From contig JAFDCW010000069.1 of assembly GCA_019312705.1 (NCBI GenBank), positions 1 to 10,515 on the forward strand: DNA of 10,515 nt. The letters run 5' to 3'. The position numbers and the translations under genes were made by a program. Of the stretch, positions 1-6,855 are shown piece by piece. Position 1 is the stretch's first letter. Every line of letters starts with the position of its first letter. Source of the DNA: Deltaproteobacteria bacterium (GTDB lineage Bacteria > Myxococcota > Polyangia > Polyangiales > B10-G4). The notes below the pieces were generated by a model that saw nothing but the letters and a program-made list of their open reading frames with translations, searched no databases and had not been told where the DNA came from.

Positions 1-1
1 G

Positions 2-1273
2 ACCCATATCGACCTTTCCGGGGCCGGGGTCGGCGTTCTCGACGATCGGGAGGTGAGCGTGCGGGGGCTCTTCGGTGGCGAAACCGCGGCCGTCGAGGTG
101 GTCCATCGCTCCCGTCACCACGCAAAAGCCGTCGCCCGGGTGGTCGAGCTGCGCACGGCGCACCCGGCGCGTCGCGTCGCCCCCTGCGCCAACCACGAAT
201 CTCTCGCCGATGGGCGCAGTCGCTGCGGGGGGTGCGCGCTGATGGAGCTCACCGAACCTGCCCAACGCGCGCAGAAGGGCGTCATGCTCGAGGCCCTAGG
301 CCTCGATGTGTCCGACGTCATCGGCGATGCGGACTTCGGCTATCGGTGGTCGAGCAAGCGCGTGGCCTTCGCAGACAAGGGCCGCCTGCGCCTCGGCAGC
401 TGGGTCCGGGGCACGCACGAGGGGGCGACGATGCCCGGGTGCCGGGTCGATCACGCGCTCATCGCCGCCGCCGCCGACCAGGTCGAGCATGAAGCCCGGG
501 CATTGCGCATCGCGCCCTACGACGAAGCCAAAGGCAAAGGCGACCTCCGCTACGTGTGGTTGAAGACCGACGGTGAGTCGGTCTTGGTGACGCTCATCGT
601 CGCACATGAAGAAACCCGCGTAGGCGAACTCGCCGAGCAGCTGACCCTCGCCGCTGGTGTGGCCGTGAGCGTGCAGTCGGGGGCGGGCAATGCAATGCGC
701 GGCGCCAGAGAACCCGTGACCCTTCGTGGAGTCGCCCGCATCCCCGCAAACGTTGGCGACGTGCACGTAGACGTTGGCCCCATGGGCTTCCTCCAGCCGA
801 ACCCGAAGGCCATCGCCGAGGCCTACCGAGACTTGGTGGGTGACATCGATGGCGCGCCCGCTGTCGGCGCCGTCGCCTGGGACCTCTATGCCGGTGCCGG
901 GGTGACGACGGCGCTCCTCCGAGCGGGATTCGCTGAGGTCGTCGTGGCCGAGAGCTATCCCGAGAGCGCCGCTGCCCTCGGCATCGAGCCGGTTCGGGTC
1001 GAAGACTTCCTCGGGGCGCGGGCCGAGTCGGATGTGACCCCCGACCTCATCGTCGCCAATCCGCCCCGCAAAGGTCTCGGTGAAAAGGTCTGCGCTGCCC
1101 TCGTGGCTGCCGGGGCCCCGCGCCTGCACGTGATGTCCTGTGGCCCCGAGGGCCTCGCTCGGGACCTCGGCCGCCTCATCGACGGTGGCTACACCCTCTC
1201 GTCCCTCACCGCTTACGACACCCTGCCCCAGACGCCCCACGTCGAAGTGGTGGCGAAGCTCGTTCGCGGCTGA
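2..1273 (+). CDS. RNA 5-methyluridine methyltransferase, RlmD/TrmA family (5' end missing)
   Basis: Class I SAM-dependent enzyme expected to methylate C5 of a uridine in rRNA or tRNA. The reading frame is open to the left edge, and the bases before the GTG at 53 encode THIDLSGAGVGVLDDRE, which continues into a TRAM RNA-binding domain, so the true start lies outside the window and GTG 53 is internal. Four cysteines at codons 185, 224, 233 and 440 give a C-x12-C-x2-C-x68-C pattern like the [4Fe-4S] site of RlmD (RumA). Later motifs in order are FLQPNP, DLYAGAGVTT (SAM-binding loop), NPPRKGL (the family's DPPR loop, with N for D), and MSCGPEGLARDL with the nucleophilic cysteine at 1139-1141. HVEVV near the end carries the expected catalytic Glu. 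The stretch between SAM loop and NPPR is shorter than in RlmD. The family is secure; the target (U1939, U747 or tRNA U54) cannot be decided. Confidence 0.88.
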   Translation, partial: THIDLSGAGVGVLDDREVSVRGLFGGETAAVEVVHRSRHHAKAVARVVELRTAHPARRVAPCANHESLADGRSRCGGCALMELTEPAQRAQKGVMLEALGLDVSDVIGDADFGYRWSSKRVAFADKGRLRLGSWVRGTHEGATMPGCRVDHALIAAAADQVEHEARALRIAPYDEAKGKGDLRYVWLKTDGESVLVTLIVAHEETRVGELAEQLTLAAGVAVSVQSGAGNAMRGAREPVTLRGVARIPANVGDVHVDVGPMGFLQPNPKAIAEAYRDLVGDIDGAPAVGAVAWDLYAGAGVTTALLRAGFAEVVVAESYPESAAALGIEPVRVEDFLGARAESDVTPDLIVANPPRKGLGEKVCAALVAAGAPRLHVMSCGPEGLARDLGRLIDGGYTLSSLTAYDTLPQTPHVEVVAKLVRG

Positions 1274-1300
1274 CTGAGCCCGACCGTCTTCGTCACTCAG
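1274..1300. terminator. Possible bidirectional hairpin between convergent genes
   Basis: CTGAG at 1274-1278 pairs with CTCAG at 1296-1300. Inside, GACCG and CGTC can pair around a TCTT loop. It sits directly after the methyltransferase stop and overlaps the stop codon of the oppositely directed lipoprotein gene. There is no T-tract, so a terminator role rests on position and weak pairing only. Confidence 0.3.
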
Positions 1301-2388
1301 CGGATCGCCGTGTCCATGTGCGCGCGGCCGCTCGTGGCGTCCGTGAAGCTCAGCAGCCCTCCCGAGTCTTCTTCGCCGGCGAAGATTCTGGACCAGGTGC
1401 GTACACGAGCCAGCTGAGCCTCGGTGGCGGGCGTTTCGGTCACCAGGACGAAGGCGCCTCGGAAGCTTCGTTCGTCCTCCGGGAGCGGCGTCTTCTCTCC
1501 GTGTATCGCGATGATCTCGGAGAGGGGCACCTCGCGGATACCGTCGGCCTCGAAGGAGAGCCGCCCCGAGGGGAGCTCTTCGACGAACATCGGACGGATG
1601 AACACCTGGAGCGGCGTCGCTACCTCGGCTGCCGGGGCGAGGCCCATCAAATAGAGCTCGAGGGGCGCGTAGGGCACGACGTCGCCACCGTTCGCCGCCG
1701 GACCGAACGGCGCCGTCGTATAGCCGATGCGTCCGGAGGGTTCGGAGGTACACGGCGGCAGGGCATCTTCCGGTGACGTGCATCTGACGGTGTCGCCATC
1801 GAAGCCGCCGAGCTGGCCGTTCACGCTCGAGGCTCCCCAGTGCGGGCCCCAGTCGCGGTCGAGGTCCTGGCCGAAGCCCAAGGAGCGGTCGAGGAAGTTC
1901 ATCCAGTAGTGACCGGTCTCATGGAGGGTCGGACCGTTGCCGGAGTCCCCCAACCGCAGCGCGACCATGCCCTTGAGTCGCCCGGCGCTCCCATACCGCG
2001 CGTCCGAGGCCGCCGATGGCAACCCGTTCTCAGGCATCGCCGGCCGGTGGGCCGTCATGTAGCGCCCGGTGCCGCCCTCGACCTCGGCCATGAGGTAGAG
2101 AAAGTCGAAGTCGTCTTCGTAGGCGTCGTAAAAGGCGTTGGTGATGGGAAGAAGGCCGTCGTCCGGGCCGCCCTCCATGAAGCTGCGAATCGCCTCGGGC
2201 CCTCCGGCGACGACGATGTTGACCGCCCAATCCGTCGCCGGCGTGCTGCCATCGACGGCGGGCGCACCCGTGTCGAGGGTGCCGGCATCGATCCCGGAAT
2301 CGGGGCGCGCCTCGTCATCGCGGCACGCAACCAGAGAAAGCAGACAGAGCAGCCACGTCGCGGTGCACGGTAGAGGTCGAAAGATCAT
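1297..2388 (-). CDS. Putative lipoprotein with HExxH metalloprotease-like motif
   Basis: Exported protein of unknown function, 363 residues from the ATG at 2388. A GTG directly before it (2391) is also in frame, but GAGG in the upstream sequence lies 4 bases from the ATG and only 1 from the GTG, so ATG is preferred. The N-terminus is a lipoprotein signal ending in LVAC (Cys22), followed by an Asp/Gly/Pro-rich linker. HETGH at residues 156-160 (bases 1909-1923) is a zinc-peptidase signature; possible third ligands are His183 (GPHWGASS) or Glu244 in LELYLMGL, which follows a Pro/Tyr-rich stretch. From memory, a (Y/F)xPLELYLMGL block accompanies HExxH in other bacterial secreted proteins, but I cannot name the family. 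It starts 20 bases after dctP on the same strand, so the two are probably co-transcribed. Peptidase activity is inferred from the motif alone. Confidence 0.75.
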   Translation of the reverse strand: MIFRPLPCTATWLLCLLSLVACRDDEARPDSGIDAGTLDTGAPAVDGSTPATDWAVNIVVAGGPEAIRSFMEGGPDDGLLPITNAFYDAYEDDFDFLYLMAEVEGGTGRYMTAHRPAMPENGLPSAASDARYGSAGRLKGMVALRLGDSGNGPTLHETGHYWMNFLDRSLGFGQDLDRDWGPHWGASSVNGQLGGFDGDTVRCTSPEDALPPCTSEPSGRIGYTTAPFGPAANGGDVVPYAPLELYLMGLAPAAEVATPLQVFIRPMFVEELPSGRLSFEADGIREVPLSEIIAIHGEKTPLPEDERSFRGAFVLVTETPATEAQLARVRTWSRIFAGEEDSGGLLSFTDATSGRAHMDTAIR

Positions 2389-2408
2389 CACGCCTCAGCG
2401 TACCCCAG

Positions 2409-3431
2409 TCAGCGGTGCTGGGCGGCGATGCGCTCGACTCGTTCGAGCAACTCCGGCTGGAAGAGGCGCCCGCGGAGGCTTTGGCGAGTGCGCTCCCCTA
2501 TCGCCTGCCACTCGGCGCGGTGAGCGCTGGCGTCGACCGGCGTCATACCGCGCTCGATGAGGGTCGCGTACGCCCGATCGTCCAAAGTGCGCACCGCTTG
2601 CTGCACTGCGCGTTCGGACTCCCGGGCCGTCTGCATGAGGGCGGTCTGGATGTCCGCCGGGAACGCGTCGAAGACCGACTTCCGCATGACCGTCGCGCCG
2701 ACGACGATGCCCGTCGGATGGGCTGAGACGAAGCGTGCGTGGTTGAACCATTGCAGCCCGACCGCGGCGATGGCACTCGCCGGGAAGGTGTCGATGCGCC
2801 CCGTCGACAGGCCTCCGAGGACCTCGCCAATGCCGAGAGGCACTCCCGTGACCCCCATCGCGCGCAGCGTCGCGACGAAGATCGGGTTGTCGCGCCACAC
2901 CCAGACGCGAGCGGAGCGCATGTCCCGGGGCCTCATGATGCGCCGGTCTGAGAAGAGGCGCACGCGGCCCGCGTCGCCCCAACCGAGCAATTTGAAGCCC
3001 GCGTCTTCGAACTGCTGGGCCAGCTCGGGGGCGAGGGCGGTACGCACGGCATCGAGCTGGGCGTAGTTCTCGATCACCCCGGGAGCCGAGAGCACCATGG
3101 CCTCGCGCACGATCATGCCGAGGCCGGTCGTGGTGACCGATGCGGCGTCGAGTTGGTTGTTGCGCATCTTGCGCACCACCGACCGCTCGCCGCCCGCGAC
3201 GCCCCCGTAGTAGACGTGCAGCCGGAGCCGTCCCCCGGTTCTGTCCGAGAGCCGACGCTGGAAGCGCGCAAATGTCCGCTGCATCGCCGTGCCCCGGGGC
3301 GCGAGGGTCGCGAGGCGAATCGTGTAGACGTCCTGGGCCTGGGCGTTGCCGTGCGCCGATGTGGGTAGCGCCTCGGGGAGGGCGACCAGGACGAGGGCCA
3401 GGCATGGCACGAGGAATAGGGCGCGTCTCAC
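2409..3431 (-). CDS. TRAP-type substrate-binding protein, DctP family
   Basis: Periplasmic solute receptor of 340 residues starting at GTG 3431. A hydrophobic signal peptide (about residues 1-31, basic MRR then an Ala/Leu/Val core) leads into YTIRLATLAPRGTAMQ, the usual first strand of DctP proteins. Later family features are the GGERSVVRKMRNNQLDAASVTTTG region, the DMRSARVWVWRDNP segment whose Arg is the likely carboxylate-contacting residue, and PLGIGEVLGGLSTGRIDTF, the equivalent of the PLPFSELYTALQTGVVDG block. TRAP transporters import organic acids with DctQ/DctM membrane partners; neither is in the window, so the receptor is either an orphan or its partners lie elsewhere. The ligand cannot be predicted. 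It reads into the HETGH lipoprotein gene and is divergent from the beta-propeller lipoprotein, with a 59-base gap that must hold both sets of start signals. Confidence 0.88.
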   Translation of the reverse strand: MRRALFLVPCLALVLVALPEALPTSAHGNAQAQDVYTIRLATLAPRGTAMQRTFARFQRRLSDRTGGRLRLHVYYGGVAGGERSVVRKMRNNQLDAASVTTTGLGMIVREAMVLSAPGVIENYAQLDAVRTALAPELAQQFEDAGFKLLGWGDAGRVRLFSDRRIMRPRDMRSARVWVWRDNPIFVATLRAMGVTGVPLGIGEVLGGLSTGRIDTFPASAIAAVGLQWFNHARFVSAHPTGIVVGATVMRKSVFDAFPADIQTALMQTARESERAVQQAVRTLDDRAYATLIERGMTPVDASAHRAEWQAIGERTRQSLRGRLFQPELLERVERIAAQHR

Positions 3432-3490
3432 GGCCCAAGCATAGCGCGGGAAGGCTCGAAAAAGAGGCGGCGCTCTGGTCCAATGCCGTC

Positions 3491-4558
3491 ATGACGATGC
3501 GCTTGGCGATCTCGGGGCTCGGTGGATGGGGGACGGCAGGCACTCTCTTCGTATTGGTCGCCGCGTGCGGCGGTGGCGCGGCGCAGTCGCCCTCGAGCCC
3601 GGGTGACCGCGCAGCGCGTCCCGAAGAGGCTTCCCCCCAGGGGCACGCGACAGAACCGACGCCCACGGGAGTTTCTCTCCCGACCGAAATTCCGTCCAAC
3701 CCGGAAGCGGTGTCCGTCGTTGCACCGCCGTCCCTGGAGCCGCCGCCGGAACAGGCCGCACCACCGGCTCAGTCCCTCGCGCCGGCGCCGCAGCGTCTCC
3801 CGGCCCCGACTTTTGCGCAGCAACTTGCGGCGGTCCCGAGCCCCGTTCGCGGCGCCCGCCTCGTTCGGATCTCGCGGCAGCGCAACCAGGTGACCGACCA
3901 AGACGCGTGGTTTCAACGCAACGGCCTCCCGCGTCCCTTCGTCGGGCCGCAGCGAGGCCGCGCCTCACCGGGATTCGCGGTTCATCCGAGTACTCATGGT
4001 GGGCTCGGGCTCATCCGGGTGGTCAGCCGGCCCGACCACGCGGTGCGCTTCTACGGCCCGAACTTCGGTGGAGGCCCCTTGGTGTGGGTGGTCGATTCGA
4101 ATGGCCGGACCCTCGCGTCCTTCGACTTCACCAACTGGGTGCACCCGCCTACGGGCCGTGTCGGCCAGTACACCGACATGTGGCCCCAGTACGCCGAGGT
4201 CCGCGATGGCGTGCTCTACATCTCCCATGCTCATCGCACCTATGCGGCCGAGTCCGGGGGGCGCAACGCCTACCTCTCCGCCATCGACCTCCCAACCGGC
4301 CAGTTGCTGTGGCGGACCGGCCCCCTCGTCAGCAATGTGCGCAGCTTCGCCATCGTCGGCGACGTCATCGTGACGGGCTACGGCTTCACCGACGAGAAGG
4401 ACGAACTCACCGTCATCGATCGCGCGACGGGTCGCCGCCTACACCGCCAGCGCCTCGCATCCGGCCCCGGCTACATCATCGAGCACCAAGGCCGGCTCTT
4501 CGTACGCACCTACAACCAAGACTACGTCTTCGAGGTACGCGTGCGAAGCGCGCCGTAG
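3491..4558 (+). CDS. Lipoprotein with Pro-rich linker and PQQ-like beta-propeller repeats
   Basis: Envelope protein of 355 residues, function unknown. The frame is open much further upstream (to 3140), but that extension lies antisense to dctP, is Arg/Pro-rich and has no signal sequence. ATG 3491 (or ATG 3497) instead begins a clean lipoprotein signal with lipobox VAAC (Cys26). Residues 30-115 are a Pro/Ala/Ser-rich spacer, probably crossing the cell-wall space. From about residue 120 to the end come beta-strand-rich blocks of the PQQ-like type: GPLVWVVDSNGRTLASFDF, a block with LSAIDLPTGQLLWRTGPL, and one with ELTVIDRATGRRLHRQRL. Each has the DxxTGxxLW-like turn of these propellers. There are too few blocks for a full seven- or eight-bladed propeller, so it may be a partial or divergent one. 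No catalytic residues are recognised. It converges on the small Cys-rich gene. Confidence 0.8.
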   Translation: MTMRLAISGLGGWGTAGTLFVLVAACGGGAAQSPSSPGDRAARPEEASPQGHATEPTPTGVSLPTEIPSNPEAVSVVAPPSLEPPPEQAAPPAQSLAPAPQRLPAPTFAQQLAAVPSPVRGARLVRISRQRNQVTDQDAWFQRNGLPRPFVGPQRGRASPGFAVHPSTHGGLGLIRVVSRPDHAVRFYGPNFGGGPLVWVVDSNGRTLASFDFTNWVHPPTGRVGQYTDMWPQYAEVRDGVLYISHAHRTYAAESGGRNAYLSAIDLPTGQLLWRTGPLVSNVRSFAIVGDVIVTGYGFTDEKDELTVIDRATGRRLHRQRLASGPGYIIEHQGRLFVRTYNQDYVFEVRVRSAP

Positions 4559-4563
4559 GAGGA

Positions 4564-4600
4564 TCGACGGGCTTCTCGATCGAGTGACCTCCCCCGTCGA
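4564..4600. terminator. Palindromic hairpin between convergent genes
   Basis: TCGACGGG (4564-4571) and CCCGTCGA (4593-4600) form a perfect 8-bp stem. The 21-base loop contains a second perfect 10-bp palindrome, CTCGATCGAG (4575-4584). The element lies 6 bases after the stop of the beta-propeller lipoprotein and 14 bases beyond the stop of the oppositely directed small gene, as expected for a bidirectional terminator. No U-tract follows on either strand, so this is an inference from symmetry and position. Confidence 0.45.
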
Positions 4601-4613
4601 CAGGAGATGAGGC

Positions 4614-4964
4614 TCAGCCCTCGTCGTCGCTGAAGACGCCGGGGCAGAGAGCCTCGAGGGTCTGACACTCGGCGGGATTGGGCTCCTCGAACTCCATGCC
4701 GGCGTCGGCGCACGAGAGCGCGTTGAGTTGGTCGACGTAGGCGGTGTAGCCCGCGTTCATGCAGTCCTCGAACTGCCCGACCGTGGCTTCGCAGCCGGCG
4801 AGGTCGCTCGCGTTCGCCGTGCTGCAGTCGGTGGGCTCCGTGGGCTCCGGCGGCGGAGGATCCATCTCGAGGCACCCGGTCCGCGCGGCCGCACACGCGT
4901 CTGGCGTTTCGGTCGCGAATACAGCCCCCGCGGTGCACTGGCGCTCCCAGCTCACGTCGGGCAC
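4614..4964 (-). CDS. Small acidic Cys-rich protein, probably missing its signal peptide
   Basis: Hypothetical protein of 116 residues from a GTG at 4964. It has nine cysteines spread along its length (for example LAGCEATVGQFEDC and ECQTLEALC), an acidic composition and a Pro-rich PPPPEPTEPTDC linker. That composition resembles disulfide-stabilised secreted proteins, not cytoplasmic ones. The frame stays open upstream to a TAG at 5019-5021, adding AARSRAQDSGEPKPQETL, which reads like the linker after a signal peptide. No signal peptide or hydrophobic segment appears in any of the three frames just upstream, and the GTG has only a poor Shine-Dalgarno. It may therefore be a 5'-damaged gene or a start I cannot place. 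No domain recognised; coding status is moderately supported by composition and the fit with the convergent hairpin. Confidence 0.5.
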   Translation of the reverse strand: MPDVSWERQCTAGAVFATETPDACAAARTGCLEMDPPPPEPTEPTDCSTANASDLAGCEATVGQFEDCMNAGYTAYVDQLNALSCADAGMEFEEPNPAECQTLEALCPGVFSDDEG

Positions 4965-5055
4965 GAGCGTCTCTTGCGGCTTCGGCTCACCGCTGTCCTG
5001 AGCTCGAGACCTAGCGGCCTAGAACGCCGCGCCGAGGGGCCAGGCGCCGATTCGC

Positions 5056-5083
5056 TTGACATTCCGGGGCCTCCGGCTAGGTT
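5056..5083 (+). promoter_or_regulatory. Predicted sigma-70-type promoter for the rpmI operon
   Basis: A perfect -35 TTGACA (5056-5061) is followed after 16 bases by TAGGTT (5078-5083) as the -10. The -10 is a poor match to TATAAT, but a TAGGTTGCC-like -10 is what I associate with strong promoters of high-GC myxobacteria. It lies about 70 bases upstream of rpmI on the same strand and implies a leader of roughly 60 bases. No other gene on this strand lies between, so it is the likely main promoter of the translation cluster. Confidence 0.6.
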
Positions 5084-5151
5084 GCCGCCTCTGCTGCGTG
5101 GAACCGCGTGCGCGCTGGGACCTCGTAATACGTAAAAAGGTAGGAATTTCG

Positions 5152-5349
5152 ATGCCTAAGATGAAGACAAACCGCGCTGCGGCCAAGCGCCTCCGGGTCA
5201 CCGGAAGCGGGCGTGTGCGCCGGGCGAAGGCTGGCAAGAGCCATCTGATGCGCGGCAAGTCCGCCCGTCGGCTCCGCCGACTCGAGAAGAACGACATGGT
5301 CGACAAGTCGGATCAGAAGCGCGTCAAGCGCCTGATCCCCTACATGTGA
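5152..5349 (+). CDS. rpmI: 50S ribosomal protein L35
   Basis: Small basic protein of the large ribosomal subunit, 65 residues, the normal length. It begins MPKMKTNRAAAKR, the standard L35 N-terminus, and has the conserved KAGKSHLMRGKS region. ATG 5152 is chosen because AGGA (5142-5145) lies 6 bases upstream and because the longer open frame to 5056 encodes unrelated sequence over the promoter. rplT follows after 8 bases. In many bacteria infC comes directly before rpmI; here it does not, and rpmI has its own promoter. Confidence 0.97.
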   Translation: MPKMKTNRAAAKRLRVTGSGRVRRAKAGKSHLMRGKSARRLRRLEKNDMVDKSDQKRVKRLIPYM

Positions 5350-5357
5350 GGTAAGCC

Positions 5358-5702
5358 ATGCCCCGCGCAAAAAGAGGCTTTAAGGCCCGTCGCCGTCGTA
5401 ATCGCATCATGAAGCACGCCCGGGGCTATTACGGCGCCCGTGGACGTACCTTCGCCAACGCCATCGAGCAGGTTCACAACGGCTGGGAAGACGCCTATGC
5501 CGGCCGTCGCCGCAAGAAGCGTGAGTATCGCCGTCTGTGGATCGTGCGCATCAACGCCGCGGCCCGTCTGCATGGGCTGAGCTACTCGAAGCTCATCTTC
5601 AAACTCAAGAACGCCAGCATCGGTCTCGACCGTAAGGTGCTCGCGGACCTCGCCCTCAGCGACCCCGGCGGCTTCAAGGCTGTCGTCGACGCTACCGCTT
5701 AG
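5358..5702 (+). CDS. rplT: 50S ribosomal protein L20
   Basis: Large-subunit assembly protein, 114 residues (typical about 117). It starts MPRAKRGFKARRRRNRI, continues with the conserved ARGYYGARGRTF and YRRLWIVRINAAARLHGLSYSK blocks, and ends with the L20 globular domain. GAGG overlapping the rpmI stop serves as Shine-Dalgarno, which suggests translational coupling. In Escherichia coli and Bacillus, L20 represses its own operon by binding leader RNA. The short leader before rpmI could do this, but I cannot recognise a binding site in it. pheS begins 24 bases downstream. Confidence 0.97.
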   Translation: MPRAKRGFKARRRRNRIMKHARGYYGARGRTFANAIEQVHNGWEDAYAGRRRKKREYRRLWIVRINAAARLHGLSYSKLIFKLKNASIGLDRKVLADLALSDPGGFKAVVDATA

Positions 5703-5713
5703 TCCCCTTCAAT

Positions 5714-5720
5714 GGAGAGG
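5714..5720 (+). promoter_or_regulatory. Ribosome binding site that sets the pheS start
   Basis: GGAGAGG lies 6 bases before ATG 5727. The earlier in-frame ATG at 5712 overlaps this site and has only a pyrimidine-rich sequence upstream, so translation most likely begins at 5727. Confidence 0.7.
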
Positions 5721-5726
5721 CCGTCG

Positions 5727-6806
5727 ATGACGGACACCGACGCGGTCACCCGGTTCGAAGCGGGCCTTGCCGACGTGCGCGAGGCCTTCGGGTCTGCGTT
5801 CGGTGAGGCGACGGACGAGCAATCGCTCCGCGCCGCAAACGCGAAGCTCACGGGCCCCGAGGGCACGCTCACGAAGCTGATGAAGCTCATGCGCGAGGTT
5901 CCCGGGGACCGTCGTCGTGAGTTCGGCCAGGCGGCCAACGCCCTCAAAGAGGAAGTGGCCGCCGCCTTCGACGGGGCGCTGCTCGCCCTGGCCCAGGCCG
6001 AGCGGGAGGCGGAACTCGCCGCGCCGCACATCGACGTGAGCCTACCCGGGCGGCGCCCGAAGCCCGGGCGTCTGCACCCGATCACTCGGGTCACCATCGA
6101 GCTCGTCGACATCTTCACGGCCCTCGGCTTCGACGTCGCCCACGGTCCGGAGATCGACCTCTACGAATACAACTTCGACAAGCTCGGTTTCCCGCCGGAC
6201 CATCCAGCGACGGACATGCAGGACAGCTTCTTCGTGAAGAGCGATGGAGCCCGCAGCATGCTGCGCACGCACACCTCGACCATTCAGGTGCGCGAGATGT
6301 TGAAGCGTAAGCCGCCCTTGGCGATCGTCGCCCCCGGTGCGGTCTACCGCCGCGACGACGACATCACCCACTCGCCGATGTTCTTTCAGATCGAGGGGCT
6401 GCTCGTCGACGAGAAGGTGAGCTTCGCCGACCTCAAGGGCGTGCTCACCCGGTTTGCTCAGCGCCTCTTCGGCCCGGACGTTGGCGTCCGCGGGCGGCCC
6501 AGCTACTTCCCCTTCGTCGAGCCCGGCGCCGAGATCGACATCTCCTGCGTCTTCTGCAAACCCTGGGAGGGCGATGCCGCCCGGACGGCAGCCTGCCGCG
6601 TATGCAAGGGCACGGGGTGGCTCGAGATCTTGGGTTGCGGGATGGTTCATCCCGTCGTCTTCGAGTCCGTCGGCTACGACCCCGAGAAATACACCGGCTT
6701 CGCTTTCGGTCTCGGTATCGACCGCATCGCCATGCTGAAGTACGGCATCAGCGACATCCGCATGCTCTACGAGAACGACGCTCGGTTCTTGGAGCAGATC
6801 GGATGA
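5727..6806 (+). CDS. pheS: Phenylalanyl-tRNA synthetase alpha chain
   Basis: Catalytic subunit of the alpha2-beta2 class II synthetase that charges tRNA-Phe; 359 residues from ATG 5727. Residues 1-100 form the N-terminal helical coiled-coil arm. Class II motif 1 lies around residues 116-143 (LHPITRVTIELVDIF to HGPEIDL). Motif 2 covers RTHTSTIQVR and PGAVYRRDDDITHSPMFFQIEG (about 180-225), and motif 3 GFAFGLGIDRIAMLKYGI (324-341). Between the PSYFPFVEPGAEIDIS and GTGWLEILGCGMVHP blocks is an insert with C274-x2-C277-x12-C290-x2-C293 (bases 6546-6605) that looks like a zinc knuckle. Escherichia coli PheS has only a few residues there; Cys-containing versions are known in Deltaproteobacteria and others, usually with a shorter spacer. 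pheT follows after 49 bases. Confidence 0.97.
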   Translation: MTDTDAVTRFEAGLADVREAFGSAFGEATDEQSLRAANAKLTGPEGTLTKLMKLMREVPGDRRREFGQAANALKEEVAAAFDGALLALAQAEREAELAAPHIDVSLPGRRPKPGRLHPITRVTIELVDIFTALGFDVAHGPEIDLYEYNFDKLGFPPDHPATDMQDSFFVKSDGARSMLRTHTSTIQVREMLKRKPPLAIVAPGAVYRRDDDITHSPMFFQIEGLLVDEKVSFADLKGVLTRFAQRLFGPDVGVRGRPSYFPFVEPGAEIDISCVFCKPWEGDAARTAACRVCKGTGWLEILGCGMVHPVVFESVGYDPEKYTGFAFGLGIDRIAMLKYGISDIRMLYENDARFLEQIG

Positions 6807-6855
6807 CCCGCCTTCCGGAAGAGACCCCAGGAGAGACCCGAGGAGAGAGAGTCTG

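Noticed and set aside
53..55. GTG as the start of the left-most methyltransferase gene
   Set aside because: The frame is open to base 2, and the upstream residues complete a TRAM domain, so this codon is internal.
296..1783. Long minus-strand open frame (495 codons)
   Set aside because: It is antisense to the methyltransferase and overlaps the lipoprotein gene out of frame. Its translation is Arg/Gly/His-rich with no family resemblance, typical of GC-rich shadow frames.
3140..3490. N-terminal extension of the beta-propeller lipoprotein
   Set aside because: The extension lies antisense to dctP and is Arg/Pro-rich, whereas ATG 3491 starts a proper lipoprotein signal peptide.
2395..3699. Minus-strand open frame (434 codons) over dctP
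   Set aside because: Out-of-frame shadow of the clear DctP gene; Arg/Pro-rich and without motifs.
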